Source: Prevotella sp.
GTDB lineage: Bacteria > Bacteroidota > Bacteroidia > Bacteroidales > Bacteroidaceae
Assembly: GCA_016284895.1 (NCBI GenBank)
Contig: JAEEPT010000005.1
Location: forward strand, 1-41,184
Direction: 5' to 3'
Length of the DNA: 41,184 bases
Position 1 is the first letter of the stretch. Each line of letters starts with the position of its first letter. Both the position numbers and the translations under genes were made by a program. Positions 33,957-41,184 of this stretch are shown piece after piece. The notes beneath the pieces were generated by a model. The model worked only from the letters and a program-made list of their open reading frames with translations, did no database searches and had not been told where the DNA came from.

Positions 33957-36098
33957 TTATTTCACCTCTTCCCAGCGGAACACGGCACCGTTCCGACGTG
34001 CGGGATCGGCACCCTTGAAGTCCATTGAGTATGGGCTGCCCGTTGTGGGGCTCTTGCCTACATACAGATGAGTGCGTAGAGACATCAGCATGAACTCGCC
34101 GTTCAGATAGTCTTGCCAGAGGAACACTTCTGCCTTTGCGGCATCTTTCGTCAGGCGCACGTCACCTGGCAGTCCTAATCCTGACACCCATACATATCTG
34201 CCGTCCTCGCATTGCAGCGACACCTTGCCCTGACCCTTGTCAATGATTCTGAATCGAGTGGACTTCGAGTTGTTCTTGGCACTGGTATCGTGCATCAGCC
34301 CATGATCGATGGCATTCATCGGATGTCCTGTGGCGAGATTAATGATGCGGAATGTTTTGCCGTATGGTATATTAGCCGAGCGGTCCGACTCGGGCTCTAA
34401 TACCGTGAAGTTGTCGAATTCAGCATAGCCGCCATGCTTGCCGTTCTTGTTGAAGGCGAAGAGCGCGTGGCGCGACCCCTGGAAGGTCACAAGCTGATAA
34501 GACAAAAGCATGGTGTGCCCCATCGTCTGGAAATGCTCCCCGTCCAGCGAATAGGCATATTCGGCCTTGTCGTCATCGTATTCACCACACATGCGGAGCC
34601 ATATCTTTTCAGTGTTCGGGCTTATGGCTTGATCTATCGTGTCGTTTGATGCCTGCTCAAACCATCTCAGCAGCAGCTGCTTTCCCTCCTTCACGATGCC
34701 TATCCACGAGCAGGGCACATTGATATTGCCCAGCCCTGCCACGTCGCCGTCCTTCATGCCTTTGGTGTAGAGTTCCACCGTCGTGATAGACGATGGTCCT
34801 ATCACGCGCTGTGTGAGCGAGTTGCGAGCCCACATCAGCTGATCTGCCGGCATCGTGTTCAGCCTCAATCTGCCGCCTTTCAGCGCCCACATCTTGTCGT
34901 TGGGATTGTGGTTCCACTGCCATACTCTCCCCAGCTGCTTGCCATTGAAGTCTTCATTGCGATTATAGGGTGCATGCGGCTTGAATATGGGCTGTTCCAA
35001 CTGCTCAGCCGTAGCCTTCACATCGGGCTTGAACCATGTACGCGGAGCACGTCCCAGATTTCCCTCAAGTCCCACGAAGGGCCAACCGTCTTTCCACGTG
35101 ACAGGCGCCAGCGTCACGGTGCGTCCGATGGAGTGGAAGTCCATCATGAGCAATGCCCACCACTGTCCGCTCTGATCTTGAACGATGCCTCCTTGATGGA
35201 TATTGCTGCAAGCTGTGGCATTCTCGTCGGCCTTGGGGATGATGAATTTCGAACCGTCTTTCACGATACGTCCCTTCCACTGGGTGAGCGGGGCAGCATG
35301 ATAGCCAAATGTCTCATCTGCCGTAATCACACAGGTCTCGTAGGGGCCCCAGATGCTTTTCGAACGCGAACAGAGGGTGCGGCCATTGGGCTTATAGTCG
35401 GTTGAGATGAGGTAGTACATACCGTCAATCTTATACATGTGATGACCCTCACCCACCGCCGATCCTTGGGGGATAATCACTTTTTCCGTTCCTTCCACGG
35501 GGCCGCTCATGTCTGCCTTCAGCTCAGTGCAGCGCACCTCGCCATAGCCGTGAATGGCATAGATCTTGCCGTCATCATCGAAGAGCACGCTCAAGTCGTA
35601 TATCCTGCCCTTCATGTTATGGTGCGTCCACGGGCCGCGAATGTCCTTGCTGGTATAGCATTGCAGCCCCTTACCGTTGATATTCGAGAACACATAGAAC
35701 TGTCCGTTGGCATAGCGGATGGCTGGAGCCCAGATGCCCTCACCATATACTTCGCCGCGCGACTTGCCCTGCGGGCCGCTCAGGCTGAACGAGGGGTCTT
35801 CGAAGTCGAATCGGTCAAAGCAATAGCTGATGTTTTCCCAGTTCACCAAGTCTTTCGAGTGCAGCACCACCAATCCGGGTACTGTGTGCATTGTCGTACC
35901 AGCCAGGTAGTAGTCGTCGCCCACTCTCAGGATGTCAGGGTCACTGAATTCGTCGTAGAACAGCGGATTGGTAAACGTGCCGTTTCCGTTGTCAGCTGTC
36001 CACGAAGCAGTCGTTTGTGATGTTCCCGTATAAGGAAGGCTCATCGCGATTGTGCAACAAGCGGCAAGGGATAGTTTTCTCAGAAAATTGTTGGTCAT
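33957..36098 (-). CDS. Secreted glycoside hydrolase family 43 enzyme
   Basis: A 713-residue protein from ATG 36098; the open frame reaches 36152, but that start would lie upstream of the promoter -7 element. A signal peptide (about 1-28) precedes the five-bladed GH43 catalytic domain, with NPLFYDEFSDPDILRVGDD (Asp53 as likely base), SVLFDDDGKIY (pKa-modulating Asp) and GEGHHMYK (likely acid Glu). A beta-sandwich region follows (about 380-570). A C-terminal beta-trefoil-like segment (FRIINLATGHPM onward) may bind sugars. Members are mostly beta-xylosidases and alpha-arabinofuranosidases acting on plant hemicellulose. No SusC/SusD pair or other glycosidase is next to it. Confidence 0.92.
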   Translation of the reverse strand: MTNNFLRKLSLAACCTIAMSLPYTGTSQTTASWTADNGNGTFTNPLFYDEFSDPDILRVGDDYYLAGTTMHTVPGLVVLHSKDLVNWENISYCFDRFDFEDPSFSLSGPQGKSRGEVYGEGIWAPAIRYANGQFYVFSNINGKGLQCYTSKDIRGPWTHHNMKGRIYDLSVLFDDDGKIYAIHGYGEVRCTELKADMSGPVEGTEKVIIPQGSAVGEGHHMYKIDGMYYLISTDYKPNGRTLCSRSKSIWGPYETCVITADETFGYHAAPLTQWKGRIVKDGSKFIIPKADENATACSNIHQGGIVQDQSGQWWALLMMDFHSIGRTVTLAPVTWKDGWPFVGLEGNLGRAPRTWFKPDVKATAEQLEQPIFKPHAPYNRNEDFNGKQLGRVWQWNHNPNDKMWALKGGRLRLNTMPADQLMWARNSLTQRVIGPSSITTVELYTKGMKDGDVAGLGNINVPCSWIGIVKEGKQLLLRWFEQASNDTIDQAISPNTEKIWLRMCGEYDDDKAEYAYSLDGEHFQTMGHTMLLSYQLVTFQGSRHALFAFNKNGKHGGYAEFDNFTVLEPESDRSANIPYGKTFRIINLATGHPMNAIDHGLMHDTSAKNNSKSTRFRIIDKGQGKVSLQCEDGRYVWVSGLGLPGDVRLTKDAAKAEVFLWQDYLNGEFMLMSLRTHLYVGKSPTTGSPYSMDFKGADPARRNGAVFRWEEVK

Positions 36099-36123
36099 TT
36101 CGTTTTGGTTTTTTTGTGTAGTG

Positions 36124-36153
36124 CAAAGGTACAAAAATTTGGCGAAAGTCAAA
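36124..36153 (-). promoter_or_regulatory. Bacteroidetes-type promoter for the GH43 gene
   Basis: On the minus strand TACCTTTG at 36131-36124 matches TAnnTTTG, and TTTG at 36153-36150 lies 18 bases upstream. The GH43 start at 36098 is 25 bases after the -7 element, which supports that start over the one at 36152. Confidence 0.75.
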
Positions 36154-36183
36154 GAGAAGCGAACTGTTTTTTTCGGGTTTTCA

Positions 36184-36212
36184 GAAAAACAAGGGGCGAG
36201 CTCAGTCGCCCC
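36184..36212 (-). terminator. Hairpin terminator overlapping the stop of the P5-like gene
   Basis: On the minus strand GGGGCGA (36212-36206) pairs with TCGCCCC (36199-36193) across a 6-base loop and is followed by TTGTTTTT. The stop codon at 36202-36204 lies in the loop. It closes the accessory cassette before the GH43 promoter. Confidence 0.72.
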
Positions 36213-36624
36213 TCGCCATCGCCCACCCTCGCAGCATGGCGAAGTGGTCGATAGACGTGGTTCCGTTTTCCTGTATCGCCATTGCCAGGCCCAGCATCAT
36301 CCAGCGTGAGGGTTTTTCCGATGGGATGCCCAGTGGCTCGTCGGGGGCTATGCCTGTGAGTCGGCTCACGTTGGCAATATAGGCCTCCGTGTTGTTCTCG
36401 CTTGGTGGAGCCCACCGGCTCACGATGGCACGCACGGTGTAGAGGCGGTATTTATGATAATAGGTACGCGTGAGCAGGTAGAAGGCGGCACGCCAGCCAT
36501 ACTCTAAGGTTTCAAACTGGCAGAAGCTACGGTCGTTCTGCGTTTTCGACATTCCTTTCCACTGATCCTTGCTTCTACGTATGTTCAGTGGGTTGTTGTT
36601 ACGAATTCCTCTTGGTAAACTCAT
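36202..36624 (-). CDS. Phage-type structural protein P5 / muramidase-like protein
   Basis: A 140-residue protein beginning MSLPRGIRNNNPLNIRRS, the hallmark start of 'structural protein P5' or muramidase-like proteins found in phages and in Bacteroidetes mobile cassettes. A Trp/Tyr-rich middle (FETLEYGWRAAFYLL) and RYTVRAIVSRWAPPSENNTEAYI-like segments fit that family. The related phage PRD1 P5 is a vertex protein, while many relatives are annotated as peptidoglycan-active; which applies here is unknown. No signal peptide is seen. It is the last gene of the accessory cassette. Confidence 0.82.
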   Translation of the reverse strand: MSLPRGIRNNNPLNIRRSKDQWKGMSKTQNDRSFCQFETLEYGWRAAFYLLTRTYYHKYRLYTVRAIVSRWAPPSENNTEAYIANVSRLTGIAPDEPLGIPSEKPSRWMMLGLAMAIQENGTTSIDHFAMLRGWAMARGD

Positions 36625-36672
36625 GATATGAAGAAAAAAAACATTTTAAAACTATTATAACTCTTTTTTGAA

Positions 36673-36696
36673 CTGCAACACTGCAACACTGCAACA
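36673..36696. repeat. Three tandem CTGCAACA octamers
   Basis: CTGCAACA occurs three times in a row in the 106-base gap between the 144-residue gene and the P5-like gene. On the transcribed strand it reads TGTTGCAG. No gene is contained in the gap, and the repeat lies about 50-70 bases before the P5-like start, so it may influence expression. Slippage in such a short array could vary its length. Confidence 0.8.
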
Positions 36697-36730
36697 CTTC
36701 TCATTAGAGAATGATTAGGGGCAGTCATCC

Positions 36731-37165
36731 CTACATCTGAAGAGTCTCTATATACTCCCCTCTCCAATCGGAGAGGGGTTGGGGGTGAGGCTGGTGCTTG
36801 TGCTTGTCAGCCTTCTTATTCACATTCATCGGCGTGCTCTTGGGGAACGCGATGCTATAGGCAGCGTCGAGAGCCTTCAGATCTATCTTGTAAAAGCTGA
36901 TGCCCGTCTTGACGGCTACGATAGCTCGCAGCAATTCGCGATGCTTGCGCGGAGAGAGCGACGGCAGCGGGAGCTCGTCCCAGCCAGCCAGTTCGCTCAG
37001 TGAGCAAATCGTCCAGATAAAGTCATCGTTGGCTTCACCGCCGAACCACGACTTCAACACGCGGCGCACACAGAACCGCTTGCATTGTCTGTAGAGGAGC
37101 AGCCTTGTGCGCTCCAGCCATAGCCAGAGCTGCACAAAGCATTCTTGGGTGTTTTCGATATTCAT
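36731..37165 (-). CDS. Hypothetical protein of the DUF3987 cassette
   Basis: A 144-residue protein that I do not recognise. The N-terminal part is rich in Trp, Cys and Arg (QLWLWLERTRLLLYRQCKRF). The middle (LPSLSPRKHRELLRAIVAVKTG) is helical. The last 22 residues or so (QPHPQPLSDWRGEY and what follows) are encoded by a palindromic repeat element at 36755-36793, so the original C-terminus was probably shorter. It lies between the DUF3987 gene and the P5-like gene, like the variable small genes usually found in these cassettes. Confidence 0.65.
   Translation of the reverse strand: MNIENTQECFVQLWLWLERTRLLLYRQCKRFCVRRVLKSWFGGEANDDFIWTICSLSELAGWDELPLPSLSPRKHRELLRAIVAVKTGISFYKIDLKALDAAYSIAFPKSTPMNVNKKADKHKHQPHPQPLSDWRGEYIETLQM
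36755..36793 (-). repeat. Palindromic repeat element, full copy
   Basis: On the minus strand it begins CAGCCTCACCCCCAACC and contains the perfect stem CCCCTCTCC / GGAGAGGGG around GATT. It encodes the C-terminal tail of the 144-residue protein. Related copies are at 38615-38652, 38944-38970 and 39019-39052, and a weaker one at 2483-2514. Similar G+C-rich elements are widespread in Prevotella-like genomes. Confidence 0.82.
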
Positions 37166-37212
37166 TTTTTTCGGGATTCAATTTCCTTAATGACACTCAT
37201 GACATCTTGACC

Positions 37213-39603
37213 TTAATGACACACTTTCCGGTATCGCCCCGCCTCCGTCTGCACGATGAGGCCCTGCTTCTTCCAGTTCTTCAGCATCTGACGGACGCTG
37301 TTGCGTGATACGCTGGCCCCCTTCACGCTGACGCTGTGCTGGAAAGCCCCCTCGAAGCCGAACTCCACGTCCAGGCGCTCAAAGATAGAGTCGTTCCGTC
37401 CCATGCGCTGACGTTCGTTGCCTCCTGCATAGTCGCGGCTCTGGAAAGCAGCTTCTATGCGGTCACGAAAGAAGTAGAGTGCCGTTTCCATCAGGTAGTC
37501 GGCCACTACATCGTAAGCCTCCAGCAGCTGCGGTGTCTGAGCCTTCTGTAGCATTGTCTGCCATAGGTCGGGGTTCTGCTTCAACAACTTTTCGGCACCG
37601 CTCACACCGTGTTTCTGAATGAGTGCTTCGCACACCTTGCAAAGCATCAGACAGCAGGTCATGCGCTGTGCCGTGACGCAGATGCGGAAGCGCTGGCGGG
37701 CGCGCACCTTGTCATCATTCTTCATCGTCGCCAAACGCTCGTTCTCTACCCACTCGCGACCCTTTGCCTCCAACTTTGTCAACTCCACCGTGCCCTTCAT
37801 CAGCGGCAACAAGTGAGCAATCTGCCCGATGCGCTCGCGCTGGCGGTCGGTCAGCACGTAGGGTTTGTCTTCAAGCTTCGCGAAGGTATTATCAGGTGTG
37901 CGAGCCACGGCGATACGGCTCTGGAAACCGTCGGTATAGTTCGACACGACGCGATAGAGGGCGTCGGGTGTGCCGCACATGCATACATTCCATAACAGGT
38001 GCTCGATATGCACGTTCACGGCATCAGCCGACCGTGCCTCTCGGTCATACTTCGAGCCGTCGTAGCTTTGGCGCAGCATCACCGAGAAATCACTCATGGC
38101 CGACTTCCATTTCTGCGCCACTGTGTCGGCTTCTGGTGTGAACGAGAAGGCGTGCTTACCCTCCGTGTTGGCCAGTCGTTCAGCTAAGTTCGCCACCGTG
38201 TTGTTCAGCGGCAGACAGCGCACGGGCAGTTTCGGCTCTTCGGGTTGCTCCTTCTTGTTCTTGGCGGCACGCTTCTTGCACCGCCAATCTTCCTCCTGCT
38301 GCTGATACATCATGTCGAGCGCCTTCACTTCGCCTACCCATGCATCAATCACGGGGTCGATCGACCCCTTGCCCGAGGCAAAGTCGCCAGCAATGTAGCT
38401 GATAAGGTTCAGCCCCTTCTTCTGACCGTGTACGTCGAGCTGCACGCCCGTTGCCAACATACCGATGGCCGGACAGATGGCTGTCACCACGGGCATCGAC
38501 AGCGAGGGGCCTACGGCCTCTATCGACTCTCTCACACCCTGCGGCATCCTTGGCAGACGGTTGTAGTAGAAGCGTTCATCCTCCTGCACGGCCTCGTCAA
38601 GGCTGGTGTAATCACTCCCCTCGCCATTGGGAGAGGAGTTGGGGTTGAGGCCATTCATGCGGTCGCGTCGCACCTCGAAGAGCACGTCCTTCAGTCGCTT
38701 GGGCATCTGTGTGCGCTTCTCCGACAGGGCCGAGTCGATGCACTTCATCTTCTGCACCTCAGAGAAACCATCGTAGCATGGAATGACTTTGTCCATCAGT
38801 TCACGGTCGAAGCCGCAGATGTGGCGCAGGTTCACCGCTAACTCGAACGTCAGCACGTCACGGTTGGTCTTGACAGGCTCCTTGCCCTCATTGTAGAGTT
38901 CCCACCACTTGCCGATGATCTCCGAATACGGGAGACCGTTGTAAGCCTCACCCCCGTCATGGGAGAGGGGCGTATCTACTTCTACTGCAGGAGCCTGCTT
39001 TTCAGGAGACATAGCAGCCTCTACAACCGGAGATGAGCTGGGAGTGAGGCTGAAAATCTCGTCATCGAGATACAAGAGGTCTTCCGCTGAATCCGATGTC
39101 GTGAAAAACACCCTCGTTATGTCCTTGGCCTTGTCATCGAACTTCACACCAAGCAATTCACTTACCCAAGCGAGATTCTCCTCTTGCGACAGCTCGGGGC
39201 GACGACGGAACACCAAGTGGTAACCTTTCGTGGCCGACCTTTCCAGCATCAGCAACCCGATCATGTCTTTTTTCTTCACCACCATCTCCGGCACTCCCGC
39301 CATCTGTTCAGCCAGCCACTTGGCACTATTTTCTGCCGACATCCCATCGGGAGCTTTGAAGTCGATATCCATACCCACCGACGTGCTCATCGTGGCACTA
39401 CCCTTCAGCGAGCCGTCCTCATTAGGCAAACACGAGTAGTTCATCTGAATGAGGCGATGCTTCTGCCGCTCGTCACCCTCGCGCACGGTCTTCAGTATAG
39501 CCTTCTGCTTCTCTGTGCCGCGAAGTGCCAGATACTCTTCTCTCGAACGGATGGGGCGCATCATCTTCGCCCCATCCTGATAATATATCATGTGTACACT
39601 CAT
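37213..39603 (-). CDS. BT4734-like/VirE-N and DUF3987 domain protein
   Basis: A 796-residue protein. The N-terminal region (about 40-190) resembles the BT4734-like/VirE N-terminal domain, a primase-like fold (SVGMDIDFKAPDG, KGYHLVFRRRPEL). The C-terminal two thirds resemble DUF3987 (YYNRLPRMPQGVRESIEAVG onward), with a P-loop-like GDFASGKGS that departs from the classical Walker A. The C-terminus ends in a helix-turn-helix-like segment (SVKGASVSRNSVRQMLKNWKKQG). Such proteins accompany P5-like or amidase genes in Bacteroidetes accessory cassettes, with a presumed replication or defence link. Three repeat-derived segments are inserted in frame (LTPSSSPVVEA, LSHDGGEA and LNPNSSPNGEG). Confidence 0.85.
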   Translation of the reverse strand: MSVHMIYYQDGAKMMRPIRSREEYLALRGTEKQKAILKTVREGDERQKHRLIQMNYSCLPNEDGSLKGSATMSTSVGMDIDFKAPDGMSAENSAKWLAEQMAGVPEMVVKKKDMIGLLMLERSATKGYHLVFRRRPELSQEENLAWVSELLGVKFDDKAKDITRVFFTTSDSAEDLLYLDDEIFSLTPSSSPVVEAAMSPEKQAPAVEVDTPLSHDGGEAYNGLPYSEIIGKWWELYNEGKEPVKTNRDVLTFELAVNLRHICGFDRELMDKVIPCYDGFSEVQKMKCIDSALSEKRTQMPKRLKDVLFEVRRDRMNGLNPNSSPNGEGSDYTSLDEAVQEDERFYYNRLPRMPQGVRESIEAVGPSLSMPVVTAICPAIGMLATGVQLDVHGQKKGLNLISYIAGDFASGKGSIDPVIDAWVGEVKALDMMYQQQEEDWRCKKRAAKNKKEQPEEPKLPVRCLPLNNTVANLAERLANTEGKHAFSFTPEADTVAQKWKSAMSDFSVMLRQSYDGSKYDREARSADAVNVHIEHLLWNVCMCGTPDALYRVVSNYTDGFQSRIAVARTPDNTFAKLEDKPYVLTDRQRERIGQIAHLLPLMKGTVELTKLEAKGREWVENERLATMKNDDKVRARQRFRICVTAQRMTCCLMLCKVCEALIQKHGVSGAEKLLKQNPDLWQTMLQKAQTPQLLEAYDVVADYLMETALYFFRDRIEAAFQSRDYAGGNERQRMGRNDSIFERLDVEFGFEGAFQHSVSVKGASVSRNSVRQMLKNWKKQGLIVQTEAGRYRKVCH
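38615..38652 (-). repeat. Palindromic repeat element inside the DUF3987 gene
   Basis: Same element and orientation as 36755-36793, with substitutions. It is read in frame as GLNPNSSPNGEGS between two conserved-looking segments, so the host protein tolerates it, presumably as a surface loop. Confidence 0.75.
38944..38970 (+). repeat. Truncated palindromic repeat, opposite orientation
   Basis: Reads AGCCTCACCCCC on the plus strand and ends GGGAGAGGGG; the inner CCCCTCTCC arm is missing. It encodes PLSHDGGEA in the DUF3987 protein, in the linker between the N-terminal and DUF3987 regions. Confidence 0.55.
39019..39052 (-). repeat. Degenerate palindromic repeat
   Basis: GGAGATGAGCTGGGAGTGAGG on the plus strand aligns with the 3' half of the 36755 copy with a few mismatches. 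It encodes LTPSSSPVVEA in the same linker of the DUF3987 protein, about 50 bases from the truncated copy. Confidence 0.5.
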
Positions 39604-39609
39604 ACCCCC

Positions 39610-39999
39610 TTACCACTGTGTTTCCGTTTGACGTGTCTTGATAAACGCTGCCAGCTCTTCCGTCTCTTCATGATAGAGCGATTCGATGAGCGCCTTGCCC
39701 AGACGCTTGGAGAAGCGCAACTGGAAAATCACATTCTCCTGCGTCTCCTTCACCACGCCGTGAGCCGTGCGGAAGAGCGTGTTATAGCGGCTGCCGCTGT
39801 CCTTGGCATAGGCGCGGAAGTGGCTTGTGCCGTCGTCCTCCGTCACCATGCGCCCCTTCTGACTGGCACGGTCGCCACCGCTCACAATGTGCTGTCCTGC
39901 CTCAAACCCGCAAGGATAGATGTTGATGTTACCATTCTCGGTGAACACCGTCTGTGTCTCCATCTGGAGATTCTCGATAAAAACTTTCTGTTGTTTCAT
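39610..39999 (-). CDS. Hypothetical protein, first gene of the DUF3987 run
   Basis: A 129-residue protein from ATG 39999 (MKQQKVFIENLQME); the open frame extends to 40083, but the added Arg-rich residues look non-coding. It contains charged and Gly-rich segments (GGDRASQKGRMVTEDDGTSHFRAYAKDSGS) and no signal peptide, membrane segment or known motif. It ends 6 bases before the DUF3987 start, so the two are co-transcribed. A role together with the DUF3987 protein is inferred from position only. Confidence 0.7.
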   Translation of the reverse strand: MKQQKVFIENLQMETQTVFTENGNINIYPCGFEAGQHIVSGGDRASQKGRMVTEDDGTSHFRAYAKDSGSRYNTLFRTAHGVVKETQENVIFQLRFSKRLGKALIESLYHEETEELAAFIKTRQTETQW

Positions 40000-40165
40000 T
40001 GTTCTGAATTGATTGCGAGAGAAGTTTCGAGAAAGGCGCCTACATCCTGCTGTCGGATGCTCAATTGATTCCCTCGACCTCAACTCAGGTTTATAAACTA
40101 TTTGTTTGCACCGTCTCCGCTACCCGAAGCCTCACCGTGAGCGCATCTTTGTCGGATTGACGATG

Positions 40166-40173
40166 CAAAGGTA
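40166..40173 (-). promoter_or_regulatory. -7 element for the DUF3987 cassette
   Basis: On the minus strand this reads TACCTTTG (TAnnTTTG). No TTTG is found 18-21 bases upstream; that position is taken by the arm of the palindrome at 40194-40232. The start codon at 39999 is about 165 bases downstream, so there is a long leader. Apart from these elements the 261-base gap 40000-40260 shows no gene. Confidence 0.55.
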
Positions 40174-40193
40174 GGACGGACAAAACACAAAAA

Positions 40194-40232
40194 TCCCCTA
40201 TATAGGGCCTATAATAGGGGCTATATAGGGGA
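40194..40232. promoter_or_regulatory. Large palindrome: operator or terminator
   Basis: TCCCCTATATAG (40194-40205) and CTATATAGGGGA (40221-40232) are perfect 12-base inverted repeats around a 15-base centre that itself contains CCTAT-AA-TAGG. On the minus strand the palindrome follows the stop of the 197-residue gene at 40261 and is followed by TTTTTG, so it could terminate that gene. It also covers the expected -33 position of the promoter at 40166, so it could be a regulator site. Both may hold. Confidence 0.75.
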
Positions 40233-40260
40233 AAGTAACGCTGATTATCAGTGGGTTACG

Positions 40261-40854
40261 TTAATCCTCGAATATCTTGTTTATGTCCTTCGAACGCGAT
40301 GGTGTACTGCCAGTTTCTTGCATGTCCCATTTCTCTTGGGCAAGATTGCTGATACTCCACAGTTGTTCGAATGTTTTCCATTTTGATTTAATGCCGATTT
40401 TTTCTGCAAACAGCTCGGCTATATACATCGCCTGCTTACGTGTTGTCTCTGGCATCAGGGTGCATTTGGCATCTACGAATCCTGCTTCCTTCAACCGTAG
40501 CCAATACTTCTTGGCCTCGTCAGATTCCAGTTTCGTTTTCTTCGTTGTTGTTGTCTGCTGCTCCAACCATTCCAACGTCAGCACACCAATGGCATGAATC
40601 TTCAGTTTGACCAGCGACATACCTGTATCCCAGGCTTCCTGAATGGTTTTCTCTACATTGTGGTTGTAGATTTCCCAATAATCGGATACCGTATCATCGC
40701 CCATTCTTTCGACAGCTTTCTTCCGAAGCGCATCCATATCAGAACTGCTAACGGATAACAACCGCTCTTCCTGAAGAAGCCACGCTTCATCCTGCCTCAG
40801 AGCCGACAGCCACTCAGATGATGAGCTGTATTTAGCCCTTTCGTTGCTAATCAT
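40261..40854 (-). CDS. Hypothetical protein
   Basis: A 197-residue soluble protein with no motif that I can assign to a family with confidence. The first half is helical with charged and Ser-rich parts (SSSSEWLSALRQDEAWLL). The second half has a pattern seen in small Bacteroidetes accessory proteins (KEAGFVDAKCTLMPETTRKQA, then KWKTFEQLWSISNLAQEKW). It overlaps the upstream gene by 4 bases (40851-40854), so both are translationally coupled. It lies on the far side of the palindrome from the DUF3987 run. Confidence 0.7.
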   Translation of the reverse strand: MISNERAKYSSSSEWLSALRQDEAWLLQEERLLSVSSSDMDALRKKAVERMGDDTVSDYWEIYNHNVEKTIQEAWDTGMSLVKLKIHAIGVLTLEWLEQQTTTTKKTKLESDEAKKYWLRLKEAGFVDAKCTLMPETTRKQAMYIAELFAEKIGIKSKWKTFEQLWSISNLAQEKWDMQETGSTPSRSKDINKIFED

Positions 40855-41184
40855 AGGGCATCATCCTCCTCGCGCCACCTGCCTTGTCCGCACCGCTCGG
40901 CATGAGCCATCAGATAGCTGAAGGCCAACGAATCATCCGCTATCCAGCCTTCGCCTAAATACTGAGAGCGTACCTCGCGTACCTTTTCGGCAAAGTGACG
41001 CAGCACCTCATCCCAAGTATGGCGCACCGGCTCCGGCTGCTCTTCCCACGAAGATGCATTGAAATTATAATCTTTCAGCACCAAGCGCCCTTGCAGCTGC
41101 GTGTCCATATAGTCGTAGAGTGCCTGAGCTGCCGCGAGTACCCCCTTGTCAAACTGACGGGGCACCACGCCGCAGATCTCATCG
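40851..41184 (-). CDS. Hypothetical protein, truncated by the window edge
   Basis: The reading frame stays open to the high-coordinate edge (…DEICGVVPRQFDKGVL), so the visible 111 codons are the C-terminal part of a longer gene. A GTG at 41166-41168 is possible as a start, but the codons before it read as a natural continuation. The sequence is rich in Trp, Glu and Arg (WEEQPEPVRHTWDEVLRHFAE in part), helical, and without a recognisable motif. Its stop overlaps the start of the 197-residue gene by 4 bases. Confidence 0.65.
   Translation of the reverse strand, partial: DEICGVVPRQFDKGVLAAAQALYDYMDTQLQGRLVLKDYNFNASSWEEQPEPVRHTWDEVLRHFAEKVREVRSQYLGEGWIADDSLAFSYLMAHAERCGQGRWREEDDAL

Noticed and set aside
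39184..40068. A 294-codon open frame on the plus strand
   Set aside because: It lies antisense to the DUF3987 gene and its neighbour, which have plausible starts, tight spacing and family-like sequence. Its translation shows no motif and is His/Leu-rich, as expected for a G+C-rich shadow frame.

Overview
The window looks like a chromosomal segment of a Bacteroidales bacterium, most likely Prevotella or a close relative. Four start-proximal promoters carry the Bacteroidetes -7 element TAnnTTTG, often with TTTG 18-19 bases upstream. Shine-Dalgarno sequences are mostly absent. The gene content also fits: pyruvate:ferredoxin oxidoreductase, a Reg_prop/Y_Y_Y sensor, GH43, an M13 peptidase, and a BT4734-like/DUF3987 cassette. 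Every gene that can be supported lies on the minus strand, so transcription runs from high to low coordinates. No rRNA, tRNA, CRISPR array or transposase is visible.

Layout in transcription order. (1) 36202-41184 is an accessory cassette: two small unknown proteins, a strong palindrome with a promoter, a 129-residue unknown, a BT4734-like/DUF3987 protein, a 144-residue unknown and a phage-type 'structural protein P5' muramidase-like protein closed by a hairpin terminator. This part looks richer in G+C than the rest and carries several copies of a palindromic repeat inside coding sequence. (2) 29895-36098 holds a secreted GH43 enzyme, an ABC-F ATPase and a secreted M13 metallopeptidase, closed by a clear terminator. 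(3) 18327-29798 is a Ser/Thr phospho-signalling run: an eight-CxxC zinc-ribbon protein, a membrane Ser/Thr kinase, a four-module AAA+ ATPase, a zinc-ribbon/FHA protein and a PP2C phosphatase, followed by metA and a U32/RlhA-like gene. (4) 17181-18182 is a membrane protein with a C-terminal zinc ribbon, preceded by an array of 22-bp tandem dyad repeats. (5) 1488-17079, from its own promoter, encodes a REC-SpoIIE phosphatase, a membrane coiled-coil/beta-propeller protein, a propeller sensor whose histidine-kinase domain lacks the phosphoacceptor His, a soluble histidine kinase that keeps it, a TPR-TonB receptor, an RsbW-like anti-sigma kinase, a second TPR-TonB receptor and a single-module NRPS (C-A-T-TE). 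(6) 1-1379 holds a DUF4143-type ATPase and the start of pyruvate:ferredoxin oxidoreductase.

The most striking part is 1488-29798. Two signalling sets (kinase/FHA/AAA+/PP2C, and histidine kinase/pseudokinase/REC-SpoIIE/RsbW) sit on one strand with repeated 4-base ATGA start-stop overlaps. They lead into duplicated outer-membrane receptors and a small NRPS whose thioesterase has Cys in place of the usual nucleophilic Ser. I infer a signal-controlled system that makes or senses a small N-acyl-amino-acid-like product. No function is demonstrated by the sequence, and metA plus the U32 gene may simply be housekeeping genes lying between the two sets.
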